64,000 nt of DNA, taken from NCBI GenBank assembly GCA_017642695.1, contig JAEPQD010000001.1, forward strand, positions 248,001-312,000. The letters are read 5' to 3'. This DNA comes from Parvibaculum sp. (lineage in GTDB: Bacteria; Pseudomonadota; Alphaproteobacteria; Parvibaculales; Parvibaculaceae). Positions 1 to 7,770 of this stretch are shown here, in pieces. The position numbers were made by a program, and so were the translations under genes. A model generated the notes under the pieces. That model saw only the letters and a list, made by a program, of their open reading frames with translations. It did no database searches and was not told where the DNA came from. Every line of letters starts with the position of its first letter. Positions within the stretch are counted from its first letter, which is position 1.

Positions 1-734
1 GCACGCTGACGCGCCCGGTCCTGAAGGAAGTCATTGAGGTGCCCGGCATGGGGCTCGAAGGCCGCCTCGGCGACGGCACGGTCCGCCTCGGCAACGCCGA
101 TTTTACCGGAGCACCAACGAGTTCCTCGCATGCCGGCTCCGAGCTCTGGCTGAAGCGGGGCGATGCCGCCCCCACCTGCTTCCGTTTCGAGGACACGCCC
201 CGCGATGATGCGAAGGAGACGATTGTGGCACTGCGCGCCCGCGGTTTCGCGGTAGAGCTTCTGTCAGGCGATCGTGAACCGGCTGTTCGCAAGCTCGCCG
301 AAGAACTGGGCATAGAAGAGTGGCGCGCCGGCGCGCGGCCGGGGGCCAAGATCGAGCGGCTGGAAGAGCTCGCCGCTGAAGGTCGCAAGGTAGCCATGAT
401 CGGCGACGGATTGAACGATGCACCTGCGCTCCGAGCGGCCCATGTGTCGCTCTCTCCAGCCGACGCGGCCGATGTGAGCCAGACAGCCGCAGATTTCATC
501 TTCCAGGGTGCTTTGCTTGCCCCGGTTGTGGAAGCCGTGGACGTCGCCCGGAAGTCGCGACGGCTTGTCTTCGAGAATTTCGGCCTTGCCCTCGCCTACA
601 ACGCTGTCGCCGTACCATTGGCGGTCGCGGGCTTCGTGACGCCGCTTATCGCTGCCATCGCCATGTCGAGTTCCTCGATCACGGTGACATTGAACTCGCT
701 ACGGCTGAATCTCGCCGGAGTCGGGCGTCGATGA
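1..734 (+). CDS. ccoI: Heavy-metal P-type ATPase, CcoI/FixI type, 3' part (5' end outside window)
   Basis: This is the C-terminal part of a P1B-type cation-transporting ATPase. The frame is open from base 3 with no start in the window. Visible are a VPGMGLEG nucleotide-domain motif, a GDREPAVRKLAEELGI stretch of the phosphorylation domain, the hinge motif MIGDGLNDAPAL, and two C-terminal membrane segments ending in NSLRLN. The phosphorylated DKTG motif and metal-binding N-terminus lie upstream. The stop overlaps the ccoS start by four bases (ATGA), and a neighbouring ccoS points to the copper exporter that supplies cytochrome cbb3 oxidase assembly rather than a general CopA. Family is certain; the CcoI assignment rests on the neighbour. 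Confidence 0.88.
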   Translation, partial: TLTRPVLKEVIEVPGMGLEGRLGDGTVRLGNADFTGAPTSSSHAGSELWLKRGDAAPTCFRFEDTPRDDAKETIVALRARGFAVELLSGDREPAVRKLAEELGIEEWRAGARPGAKIERLEELAAEGRKVAMIGDGLNDAPALRAAHVSLSPADAADVSQTAADFIFQGALLAPVVEAVDVARKSRRLVFENFGLALAYNAVAVPLAVAGFVTPLIAAIAMSSSSITVTLNSLRLNLAGVGRR

Positions 735-898
735 ATATCCTGATCTTTCTGGTACCGGCCGCGTTGCTGCTTGGGCTTCTCGGTCTCATCGGCTTTCTGT
801 GGTCTCTGAAGACCGGGCAGTATGATGATCTCGAAGGCGCGGCGGAGCGCATTCTCTTCGACGAGGACGAACCGGAGCAGGACGAGAAGCGGGATTAG
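731..898 (+). CDS. ccoS: Cytochrome cbb3 oxidase maturation protein CcoS
   Basis: A 55-residue protein with one N-terminal membrane helix (about residues 3-24), then the family signature GQYDDLEGAAERILFDEDE and an acidic tail. CcoS/FixS proteins are small inner-membrane factors needed for cofactor insertion into cbb3-type oxidase, encoded next to the CcoI copper ATPase as here. The ATG overlaps the ccoI stop, so translation is probably coupled. The end overlaps by four bases the convergent DUF2189 gene. The cbb3 structural genes would be expected upstream of the window. Confidence 0.9.
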   Translation: MNILIFLVPAALLLGLLGLIGFLWSLKTGQYDDLEGAAERILFDEDEPEQDEKRD

Positions 899-1692
899 GC
901 GTCCGCCACGAGCGCGCGCTGCGCATGCCAGGTCGCATGACCTAGCAGCGGAAAGATTACCGCCAGCCCCAGAAACCACGTCGCGATCCCGAAGGCCGTG
1001 AGCAAGGCGACGATCCATGCCCAGAGCAGCATGGTCCAGAAATTCTCACGCACCGCGCGAACGCTCGCGAGCACAGCCGTTACCGCATCGACATCCCGGG
1101 CGAGAAGAAGCGGTACGGAAATTGCCGACATCGCAAAGACGGCAAAGGCTATGATGCCGCCCGCTGCAGTGCCGATGACGAGGAGGGCAAGACCGCGCGG
1201 GCTGAGAAGCAGAAGCGGCGCGAATTCGGACAGAGGGGGAATACCGACAGGACCGAAGAAGAGCGCGAAAAGCCAGCCCGCGATCTGCAACCAGACGATC
1301 ATTGCCCCTGCGAGCATGGCGCCGACAAGCGCGAGCTGCGTCAGGTTGCGGCTCGAAACGAAGAGAACGTCGGCAAGCCGGACCGGTGCACCGTTTTCGA
1401 GACGGCGGCTCGCTTCGTAGAGGCCCACGGCGAGCAACGGTCCCAGCAGAAGGAAGCCGGCGGCAAAAACGGGCAGCAGCGCGCTCAAGCCGGAAAGGAA
1501 GAGAAAGCCGGCAAGCGAAAGCGAAACGGACAGGAAGACAAACCCATAGGCGAGGCTGATCGCGGGAACGGCGCGAAGATCCGCCCAGCCCGCTTCGAGC
1601 CAGCGCCAGGGCTCGTCCGCCCTGATGCGCCGGATGACCGGGGCCGCGCCATCCGCATGAACAACGGCCGAATTATCTGCCAAAACGCCCAT
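895..1692 (-). CDS. DUF2189 family integral membrane protein
   Basis: A 265-residue polytopic membrane protein. After a cytoplasmic N-terminus with RRIRADEPWRWLEAGWADL there are about six hydrophobic segments, paired at roughly residues 45-95, 120-180 and 210-260. This pattern and the PWRWL..GW.D motif match the DUF2189 family, which often lies near cbb3 oxidase genes in alphaproteobacteria; its function is unknown. The ATG at 1692 follows GGGAGGGGCAGGAG; an in-frame ATG 39 bases upstream has a poorer ribosome site. The protein faces ccoS tail to tail. Confidence 0.75.
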   Translation of the reverse strand: MGVLADNSAVVHADGAAPVIRRIRADEPWRWLEAGWADLRAVPAISLAYGFVFLSVSLSLAGFLFLSGLSALLPVFAAGFLLLGPLLAVGLYEASRRLENGAPVRLADVLFVSSRNLTQLALVGAMLAGAMIVWLQIAGWLFALFFGPVGIPPLSEFAPLLLLSPRGLALLVIGTAAGGIIAFAVFAMSAISVPLLLARDVDAVTAVLASVRAVRENFWTMLLWAWIVALLTAFGIATWFLGLAVIFPLLGHATWHAQRALVADA

Positions 1693-1875
1693 CTCCTGCC
1701 CCTCCCAAGGCAGCTCAATGCTAGACCGCATAGCCCCCCGCGTCCATGTGGGATTGATGTACGGCCCGCTCGCAAAGACGTGACCTTGAAGTGAAAGGCA
1801 ATGGCGGGGCTTTCGACCTACATTCCTGACAAGGCCACACGGCGGGGCACGGAGAAGAAGAAAGGAGCCCGGATT

Positions 1876-2499
1876 TTGAAACGGTATGTTTTCCCGTTCA
1901 CTCTTGCGCTGATCGCTTTTGCGAGCATCGGCAGCGCAGGCGCCCAGACCTCCGGCAAGGAAGGTACGGCGGTCGCGATCTTCGCTGGCGGCTGCTTCTG
2001 GTGCATGGAACCACCCTTCGACAAGACAGAAGGCGTCATCAGCACGACCTCGGGTTATACCGGCGGAACAACGGCGAACCCGAGCTACGAAGAAGTGTCG
2101 GCCGGCGGGACTGGCCATATAGAATCCGTGAAGATCGTCTATGATCCGTCAAAGGTGAGTTATGAGGAATTGCTGCATGTCTTCTGGCGGAACATCGACC
2201 CCTTCCGCAAGAACGCACAGTTCTGCGACACCGGTTCTCAATACAGCAGCGCGATCTTCTATCTGAACGAAGAGCAGAGGGAACTTGCCGAACGGTCGAA
2301 AGCAGAGCTGGAAGATTCCGACCGCTTTTCGCAGCCTATCGTAACCGGGATATTCGCGGCAGCTCCCTTCTACCCTGCCGAGAAGTATCACCAGGATTAC
2401 TATACGAAGAATCCGAACCGCTACACCTTCTACCGCTGGAGCTGCGGACGCGACGAACGGCTCGAGCAGGTATGGGGCGATGAAGCCGGTGGACATTGA
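1876..2499 (+). CDS. msrA: Exported peptide-methionine (S)-S-oxide reductase MsrA
   Basis: MsrA reduces the S-epimer of methionine sulfoxide in proteins. The catalytic motif GGCFWCME is present (nucleophile Cys40 from the start used here), as are the SGYTGG and [12 protein letters not shown] stretches and the C-terminal KYHQDYY. I start at TTG 1876 because AAAGGAG lies eight bases before it and the product begins [15 protein letters not shown]...AGAQ, a typical Sec signal peptide; a longer frame opens at ATG 1801 but adds an unlike 25-residue leader. The mature enzyme should act in the periplasm. msrB follows after ten bases, so the two form an operon repairing both sulfoxide epimers. Confidence 0.9.
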   Translation: MKRYVFPFTLALIAFASIGSAGAQTSGKEGTAVAIFAGGCFWCMEPPFDKTEGVISTTSGYTGGTTANPSYEEVSAGGTGHIESVKIVYDPSKVSYEELLHVFWRNIDPFRKNAQFCDTGSQYSSAIFYLNEEQRELAERSKAELEDSDRFSQPIVTGIFAAAPFYPAEKYHQDYYTKNPNRYTFYRWSCGRDERLEQVWGDEAGGH

Positions 2500-2509
2500 G
2501 GAGGATCAC

Positions 2510-3010
2510 ATGATGTCACGACGCCTCTTTCTGAGCGGAACGGCGATCGCCAGTGCTCTTGCCGCAACAGGCCTCCTTTCGCGCATCGGAAAAGCCGACG
2601 CAGCCGACGGTCAATTCGAGATCGTGAAGAGCGAAGCGGAGTGGAAGAAGCTGCTCACTCCCGAACAGTATTATGTACTGCGCGAAGAAGGCACCGAGCG
2701 CGCCGGCACGAGCCCGCTCAACAAGGAGAAGCGCGAGGGCACTTATCACTGCGCTGGTTGCAATCTGGCACTCTTCTCGTCGGAAACGAAATACGAGAGC
2801 GGCACAGGCTGGCCGAGCTTCTACGCGCCGCTCGACAACGCGGTCGGTACATCCGAGGACCGCAGCTTCTTCATGACCCGGACGGAAGTGCATTGCCGCC
2901 GCTGCGGCGGACATCTAGGCCATGTGTTCGACGATGGGCCGCCGCCGACTGGCAAGCGCTACTGCATGAACGGCGTCGCGATGACCTTCGAGGCAAGCGG
3001 AGCAGCGTAG
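2510..3010 (+). CDS. msrB: Tat-exported peptide-methionine (R)-S-oxide reductase MsrB
   Basis: MsrB reduces the R-epimer of methionine sulfoxide. The N-terminus [21 protein letters not shown] carries a twin-arginine signal (SRRLFL), so the folded, zinc-loaded enzyme is probably exported. Two CxxC pairs (Cys81/84, Cys129/132) form the structural zinc site, and Cys152 in RYCMN is the catalytic residue; SGTGWPSF is also conserved. The start at 2510 follows GAGGAGG; a second ATG is adjacent at 2513. A longer frame from 2480 overlaps msrA and would hide the Tat signal. It pairs with the Sec-exported MsrA upstream. Confidence 0.92.
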   Translation: MMSRRLFLSGTAIASALAATGLLSRIGKADAADGQFEIVKSEAEWKKLLTPEQYYVLREEGTERAGTSPLNKEKREGTYHCAGCNLALFSSETKYESGTGWPSFYAPLDNAVGTSEDRSFFMTRTEVHCRRCGGHLGHVFDDGPPPTGKRYCMNGVAMTFEASGAA

Positions 3011-3063
3011 GACGGAGTTATCTGAAAGCATGTAAATCCGATCTACACACCGGAAGAGAAGGA

Positions 3064-3089
3064 ATGGCCCCGCAAAATTGTGGGGCCAT
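3064..3089 (+). terminator. Stem-loop downstream of msrB
   Basis: An 8-bp perfect stem ATGGCCCC/GGGGCCAT encloses a ten-base A/T-rich loop, 54 bases after the msrB stop. There is no following T-run on the plus strand, so it is only a candidate transcript end or mRNA-stabilising hairpin. Confidence 0.4.
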
Positions 3090-3167
3090 AACGCTTGTAA
3101 AATATGGAACGCTACGCCGAGTCCCGTGTTCTGAGGGGTAGTTGTACCGACGAACAGGAGGACGATC

Positions 3168-3935
3168 ATGAGACAGCGCATGACAGACAAATCCGGCACC
3201 AAGACGGCCGTTCTGACTGGCGCTCTGGCTCTGGGACTTTCGCTTGGCGCGCCGATGGCGAGCGCCGCAGGTGACAGCTCTGCCGACGTGAAGGCGAATG
3301 CCGGTACGGAAGCCGAGATGACCGGCTCCATCACGGACGCGGAAAGCGCCGACGCCAAGATGGAAGCGCAGGAGCTTGTGAACGATGCTGTGAACAGCGC
3401 GGAGCAGATGAAGAACGACGAGAAGCTTGCCGGTCTGCTCAAGCAGGCAAAGGGCGTCTACCTCGTTCCCGAATTTGGCAAGGCTGCCGCGGTCGTCGGC
3501 GGTCAGGGCGGTGCCGGTGTGCTGCTGGTGCGCCAGGACGGCGAGTGGACAGACCCCGCTTTCTATAACTTCGGCGGCATTACGCTCGGCGCGCAGGCCG
3601 GTGCGTCCGGCGGCACGGTCGCTTTCCTGCTGATGAGCGACGAAGCCGTCAATGCGTTCAAGACCGGCAACAAGGTTGCGCTGAACGCGGAAGCGGGCTT
3701 CACCGTGGTGAACTATTCGAAGGTTGCGGCTGGCACGCTGGGTGAAGCGGATGTGATCGGCTGGTCCGACACGGAAGGCCTCTTCGCCGGCGCCTCGGTT
3801 GGCGTGAGCAACATCAACTGGGATGACGACAGCAACCGGTCCTATTACGGCCCGGAAGCTGACCTTTCGGACATCATCGCCGGCAGGGCGCAGAACGACG
3901 ACGCGGACGAGTTGAAGACGGCCCTTCCCGGGTAA
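3168..3935 (+). CDS. SYLF/YSC84-domain lipid-binding protein, exported
   Basis: A 255-residue protein with an N-terminal signal-like segment (about residues 13-33, ending ASAAG), an acidic linker, and then a SYLF domain from about residue 67. Typical features are LLKQAKGVYLVPEF, a Gly-rich GGQGGAGVLLV, and FYNFGGITLGAQAG. Eukaryotic SYLF proteins bind lipids and actin; bacterial ones are exported and poorly characterised. AGGAGG lies six bases before the ATG. A GC-rich hairpin follows the stop. It stands alone between the msr pair and a convergent yaiI-like gene. Function in the envelope is inferred from the signal only. Confidence 0.8.
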   Translation: MRQRMTDKSGTKTAVLTGALALGLSLGAPMASAAGDSSADVKANAGTEAEMTGSITDAESADAKMEAQELVNDAVNSAEQMKNDEKLAGLLKQAKGVYLVPEFGKAAAVVGGQGGAGVLLVRQDGEWTDPAFYNFGGITLGAQAGASGGTVAFLLMSDEAVNAFKTGNKVALNAEAGFTVVNYSKVAAGTLGEADVIGWSDTEGLFAGASVGVSNINWDDDSNRSYYGPEADLSDIIAGRAQNDDADELKTALPG

Positions 3936-3968
3936 CCCTCAACACGTAACGTTGCGAAACGAACGAGG

Positions 3969-4004
3969 CGGCGCGCCGTGGCTCAGGTCCCGGCGCGCCG
4001 TTTC
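3969..4004 (+). terminator. GC-rich hairpin with T-rich tail after the SYLF gene
   Basis: Two copies of the palindrome CGGCGCGCCG (3969-3978 and 3991-4000) can pair around a 12-base loop, followed on the plus strand by TTTCTCTTTC. It overlaps the last codons of the convergent yaiI-like gene and would serve as a plus-strand terminator. Confidence 0.55.
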
Positions 4005-4441
4005 TCTTTCTGCACGGCGTCCTCGAGCGCTCTGAGAAAACGGGAACGGTCCTCCTTCGAGAAGGAGGGGCCGCCGCCCTTCGACTCTCCTGTTTCCCTG
4101 AGCTCCCGCATCAGGTCGCGCATGGCGAGCGCCATGCCGATGCTGTCCTGCGTGAACGGACGTCCGTCATGCCCGAGCGCGGCAGCACCCTTTTCGAGCG
4201 CCCGGGAAGCGAGAGGAATATCGCCGGTGACGACGATGTCGCCCTCACCCGCTCGCTCAGCGATCCAGTCATCCGCAACATCGGGACCCGACGGCACCAC
4301 AACCTGCCGCACAAGCGGATGACCGGTCGGTCGCATGCCGCTATTGCTCACGATATGAACCGTGATGCCGTGACGCTCTGCGACCCGCACGACCTCTTCC
4401 TTGACGGGGCAGGCATCGGCATCGACATAGATTTCGGTCAT
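3983..4441 (-). CDS. YaiI/YqxD family protein (UPF0178, DUF188)
   Basis: A 152-residue cytoplasmic protein with the family pattern: N-terminal IYVDADACPVKEEV, central VVPSGPDVADDWIAE, then GDIVVTGDIPLASRALEKGA. These Asp-rich motifs resemble a PIN/NYN-like nuclease fold, but no activity is established for the family. The C-terminal 40 residues are charged. It is convergent with the SYLF gene and divergent from the flavoprotein at 4498, so it is probably monocistronic. Confidence 0.88.
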   Translation of the reverse strand: MTEIYVDADACPVKEEVVRVAERHGITVHIVSNSGMRPTGHPLVRQVVVPSGPDVADDWIAERAGEGDIVVTGDIPLASRALEKGAAALGHDGRPFTQDSIGMALAMRDLMRELRETGESKGGGPSFSKEDRSRFLRALEDAVQKEKRRAGT

Positions 4442-4497
4442 GAAAGATCTTCATTCGGATAGCTGCTTTAAGTCGCGGGCGATGATAGCTTGGCGCA

Positions 4498-5742
4498 GTG
4501 AGTAACACTCTCGAAAAATCAGGCACCTCTTCGCCGCGTCCCGTGGCCGCCGTGGTCGGCGGCGGACCCGCCGGACTGATGGCCGCCGAACGGCTGGCAC
4601 CTCATGCCGAGGTGCATGTTTTCGATGCCATGCCCTCGCTCGGACGGAAATTCCTGCTCGCGGGAAAGTCCGGCCTCAACATCACGCATGGCGAGGCGCT
4701 CGAGAGCTTTCTCGTACGCTTCGGCGAGGCACACGCCTTTCTCGAACCGGCGCTCGAGGCTTTCCCGCCACACGCGATCCGTGACTGGGCGGCGGGGCTT
4801 GGCATCGAAACCTTCAAGGGGAGCTCGGGACGCATCTTCCCGACCGCGATGAAAGCATCGCCGCTTCTTCGCGCCTGGCTCGCACGGCTTCGCAAGGCGG
4901 GCGTTGTGTTTCACGTACGGCACCGCTGGACGGGTTTCACGGACGAAGGTGCGCTCCGTTTCAACACGCCCGAGGGCGAGACGGCCTTTGCCGCAAAGGC
5001 GACCGTGCTCGCACTTGGCGGCGCGAGCTGGCCGCGGCTTGGCGCGGATGGAAGCTGGACCCCGCTCCTGAAAGCAAAGGGCGTGAGCGTCGTGCCCCTG
5101 AAGCCGGCAAATTGCGGCTTCGACATCGCATGGAGCGACTACATGAAAGAGCGCTTCGCGGGCGCCCCCGTGAAGTCGATCACGCTTTCCTTCGGCCGCA
5201 CGCAGGTGAAGGGCGATTTCGTGGTCACCTCGACAGGTATTGAAGGAAGCGCCGTCTATGCACTTTCGGCGCCTCTTCGCGATACGCTCCAAGGCGGAGA
5301 GAAAGCGAACCTCATTCTCGACCTCGTGCCCGACCGCGACGAGGCGCGCCTCGCGCGCGACCTCGCCGCGCCACGCGGCAAAAGTTCCATGGCTAATCAT
5401 CTGAGAAGGAAAGCGGGAATCGACGGCGCGAAGGCGGCACTGCTCCGCGAATGCGCGGACGCCGAAGTCTATGCCGATATGGAGAAGCTCGCGCGGGCGA
5501 TCAAGCATCTCTCGCTACCGATTGAACGCCCGCGTCCCGTCGCGGAGGCGATCAGCGTTGCTGGCGGCATCACGCTCGGCGAACTCGACAACAATTACAT
5601 GCTCACACAGCTGCCCGGCATCTTCGCTGCCGGCGAGATGCTCGACTGGGAAGCACCGACCGGTGGCTATCTGATCTCGGCCTGCCTTGCGACAGGCCGA
5701 GCCGCGGGCGACGGCGCAGCGCGCTTCCTCATGCGTTCTTGA
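4498..5742 (+). CDS. FAD-binding flavoprotein of the HI0933/TIGR03862 type
   Basis: A 414-residue NAD(P)/FAD-dependent oxidoreductase-like protein. The N-terminal Rossmann motif VVGGGPAGLMAAERL is followed by GRKFLLAGKSGLNITH, characteristic of the HI0933 family, and the C-terminus has GEMLDWEAPTGGYLISACLATGRAAG, the second FAD contact. TIGR03862 members are soluble flavoproteins of unknown substrate. The start is GTG. The last 14 bases overlap the convergent SDR gene. Nothing nearby suggests a pathway. Confidence 0.82.
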   Translation: MSNTLEKSGTSSPRPVAAVVGGGPAGLMAAERLAPHAEVHVFDAMPSLGRKFLLAGKSGLNITHGEALESFLVRFGEAHAFLEPALEAFPPHAIRDWAAGLGIETFKGSSGRIFPTAMKASPLLRAWLARLRKAGVVFHVRHRWTGFTDEGALRFNTPEGETAFAAKATVLALGGASWPRLGADGSWTPLLKAKGVSVVPLKPANCGFDIAWSDYMKERFAGAPVKSITLSFGRTQVKGDFVVTSTGIEGSAVYALSAPLRDTLQGGEKANLILDLVPDRDEARLARDLAAPRGKSSMANHLRRKAGIDGAKAALLRECADAEVYADMEKLARAIKHLSLPIERPRPVAEAISVAGGITLGELDNNYMLTQLPGIFAAGEMLDWEAPTGGYLISACLATGRAAGDGAARFLMRS

Positions 5743-6508
5743 CGAGCATGCCGCCGTCGACCGGGATCGCGACGCCATTGAGATAGGAAGAGGCCGGAAG
5801 CACGACGCTCAGCGTCACATGCGCGACCTCTTCTGGAAATCCGTAGCGGCGAAGTGGAACGCGGCGCTTCGCGAAGATTTCCTTGTGCTCGTCCGGAATC
5901 TCCGCAGTGATGCCGGTGCGGATCGGTCCTGGGCAGATGCAGTTGACGGTAACGCCTTCCCGGCCGAGTTCGACGGCAAGCGCGCGGGTGAGACCAATGA
6001 CGCCATGCTTCGCGGCGACATAGGGCGAGTTGCCAGGCGTTGCGCCAAAGCCTTCGGTGGAGGCGACATTGACGACGCGACCTTCACCCGACTTCTTGAG
6101 CGCAGGCAGGGCTGCGCGAACAAAGCGCATATGCGCCGTCAGCATCACGTCGAGTGCCAGCGTCCAGGTCTTCTCGTACTCGGGTTCGCCGATGCCGTGA
6201 AAAGTCGCAAGCCCCGCATTATTTACGAGAATGTCGAGCCCGCCGAAACGTGCCTCTACCTCCTTCACGACACGGATGATGCCGTCGCCATCCGCGACAT
6301 CGAGCGCCCAGCCTTCCGCCTCGCCACCTTCAGCCTTGATCTCGGCAACAACTGCATCGACCCGGTCCTGCTTGAGATCAAGGACCGCAACCTTTGCGCC
6401 TTCACCGGCAAAGATGTGAGCGGTGGCGCGGCCCATGCCGCTTGCCGCGCCCGTGACGAGCGCGACCTTGCCTGCGATCGAACGGCTGAGTTTCCTGACC
6501 GGCTCCAT
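5729..6508 (-). CDS. Short-chain dehydrogenase/reductase, 3-hydroxybutyrate dehydrogenase-like
   Basis: A classical 259-residue SDR. The cofactor motif TGAASGMGRA, the acidic residue after VAVLD (suggesting NAD(H)), NNAGLATF, the catalytic Ser in VNVASTEG, Tyr-x-x-x-Lys in YVAAK, and CPGPIRTGIT are all visible. The sequence pattern resembles D-3-hydroxybutyrate dehydrogenases, but the substrate cannot be proven from motifs. It is transcribed towards the flavoprotein and away from the HD gene. Confidence 0.8.
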   Translation of the reverse strand: MEPVRKLSRSIAGKVALVTGAASGMGRATAHIFAGEGAKVAVLDLKQDRVDAVVAEIKAEGGEAEGWALDVADGDGIIRVVKEVEARFGGLDILVNNAGLATFHGIGEPEYEKTWTLALDVMLTAHMRFVRAALPALKKSGEGRVVNVASTEGFGATPGNSPYVAAKHGVIGLTRALAVELGREGVTVNCICPGPIRTGITAEIPDEHKEIFAKRRVPLRRYGFPEEVAHVTLSVVLPASSYLNGVAIPVDGGMLVKNA

Positions 6509-6633
6509 TGGCCTCTCCCCTGTTCAGCGTTTCCATTGGAGAGAGAGAGTAACGAAAGGAGACGGTCGGCGCGAGATTGAACGGAAACGGCTCTCGTCAG
6601 TTCAAGGGACGTAGCGGAAAGCTGGAGACGGAG

Positions 6634-7071
6634 ATGACGATCACCCTCGGACGCGCGATTGCGCTGGCGGCGGAAGCTCATGCAGATGAACTCGACCGAA
6701 AGACCGGCGAGGCCTATATGCTCCATGTCATGCGGGTGACGCTCGCCGTGACCGGCGAGAGGGAGCGGATCGTCGCCGCGCTGCATGACGTCGTTGAGCA
6801 TGTCGATGGCTGGACCTTCGACAGGCTACGCAAATGCGGCGTTGCCGACGACATTATCGAGGCGGTCGACGCGCTGACGCGGCGGCACGGCGAAGGCCAT
6901 CTCGATTTCGCGAGACGAGCCGCCGCCAATCCGCTCGCCCGGCCGGTCAAGATCGCCGACCTGACCGACAATCTGAACGCGACACTCAGGACAAGTGCGG
7001 CCGGCGAGCGAGAAGAAGGAACGAGGAGATATCGCGACGCGTTAAGAGTGATCGGCGTCCGGGAAGCCTAG
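6634..7071 (+). CDS. Small HD-domain protein related to the RelA/SpoT hydrolase domain
   Basis: A 145-residue single-domain protein resembling the (p)ppGpp hydrolase half of Rel/SpoT enzymes and the Mesh1 small hydrolases: AEAHADEL..KTGEAYMLHVMRV (His31), ALHDVVEH (His51-Asp52) and KIADLTDN (Asp109). In Rel-type hydrolases the central motif is HDxxED; here the second acidic residue is His56, so activity on ppGpp is uncertain. The ATG at 6634 has GGAGACGGAG before it; the frame extends upstream to 6577 without a better start. The stop overlaps the convergent small membrane protein gene by four bases. Confidence 0.7.
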   Translation: MTITLGRAIALAAEAHADELDRKTGEAYMLHVMRVTLAVTGERERIVAALHDVVEHVDGWTFDRLRKCGVADDIIEAVDALTRRHGEGHLDFARRAAANPLARPVKIADLTDNLNATLRTSAAGEREEGTRRYRDALRVIGVREA

Positions 7072-7256
7072 CCGACAGTTATGTTCTGAAGTGAGCCTAG
7101 CAGCCCGAAGACCTGCAACAGCCAGATCACAACCGCGATCACGACCACAGCATTGAGGATGGTCTTTATCTTGGAATCCATCGGAATGTAGGTGTTGACC
7201 AGCCAGAGCAGGACACCAATCACGATGAGGACGAGAACCAGATTGAGTAGGGGCAT
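7068..7256 (-). CDS. Small two-helix membrane protein (Thivi_2564-like)
   Basis: A 62-residue protein made of two hydrophobic helices (about 2-21 and 33-53) separated by NTYIPMDSKIK. Small proteins of this pattern, with LLNLVLVLIVIGVLLWLVN and a mid IPMD, recur in proteobacteria without a known role. The ATG follows GGAGGGAAACTTC. The frame remains open far upstream, but the upstream part has no start with a ribosome site and runs through the dodecin gene in another frame. Confidence 0.75.
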   Translation of the reverse strand: MPLLNLVLVLIVIGVLLWLVNTYIPMDSKIKTILNAVVVIAVVIWLLQVFGLLGSLQNITVG

Positions 7257-7393
7257 GAAGTTTCCCTCCAGGGCAGCCTGCCTGGACACGCAAAAAGCGG
7301 GTCCAAAAGCCGCACAATTGTACGGCACACAGAACGATAACGCTGGAATGCAGGAATGTTTCCCGCTCTGCCCTGGAAAAGGCTGCCGACGTC

Positions 7394-7600
7394 TTAATCC
7401 AGCGTGAAGGCGAGCTTCAGCTTCACCTGGTAGTGGCTGACCTTGCCGCCTTCGACATGCCCGCGTGTCTCGATCACTTCGAACCATCTGAGTTCGCGAA
7501 GCGTCTTGCTCGCCTTTTCGACGGCGTTCTCGATGGCGCCCTCGATGCCCTTGGGCGATGACCCGACGACTTCGATAACCCTGTAGACATGCTCCGACAT
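7394..7600 (-). CDS. Dodecin, flavin-storage protein
   Basis: A 68-residue dodecin: [37 protein letters not shown] with the flavin-stacking Trp, and [10 protein letters not shown] with the flavin-contacting Gln. Dodecins form dodecameric hollow spheres that bind flavin dimers and are thought to buffer free flavin. Length and motifs are canonical. GGAAAG precedes the ATG. Its flanking small membrane gene lies downstream on the same strand after about 140 bases. Confidence 0.93.
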   Translation of the reverse strand: MSEHVYRVIEVVGSSPKGIEGAIENAVEKASKTLRELRWFEVIETRGHVEGGKVSHYQVKLKLAFTLD

Positions 7601-7770
7601 GGTCTTTCCTCCACTCTCTGCTGCGCTTTCGATGAAAATGGAGCGAAGAGCGCATCCGGCAAGGGTAGGCAGGAGATGGTTTGCACGAAATCATGGCCAT
7701 TCGCTCCCGGGTTTGGCAGACTGAGGAAGCGCCCCGCGAAGAACGGCGGCAAGCCACGAAAGGGAGCCGA

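Noticed and set aside
895-2118. 407-codon version of the DUF2189 gene
   Set aside because: The upstream part reads antisense across msrA and its promoter; the conserved protein starts at 1692.
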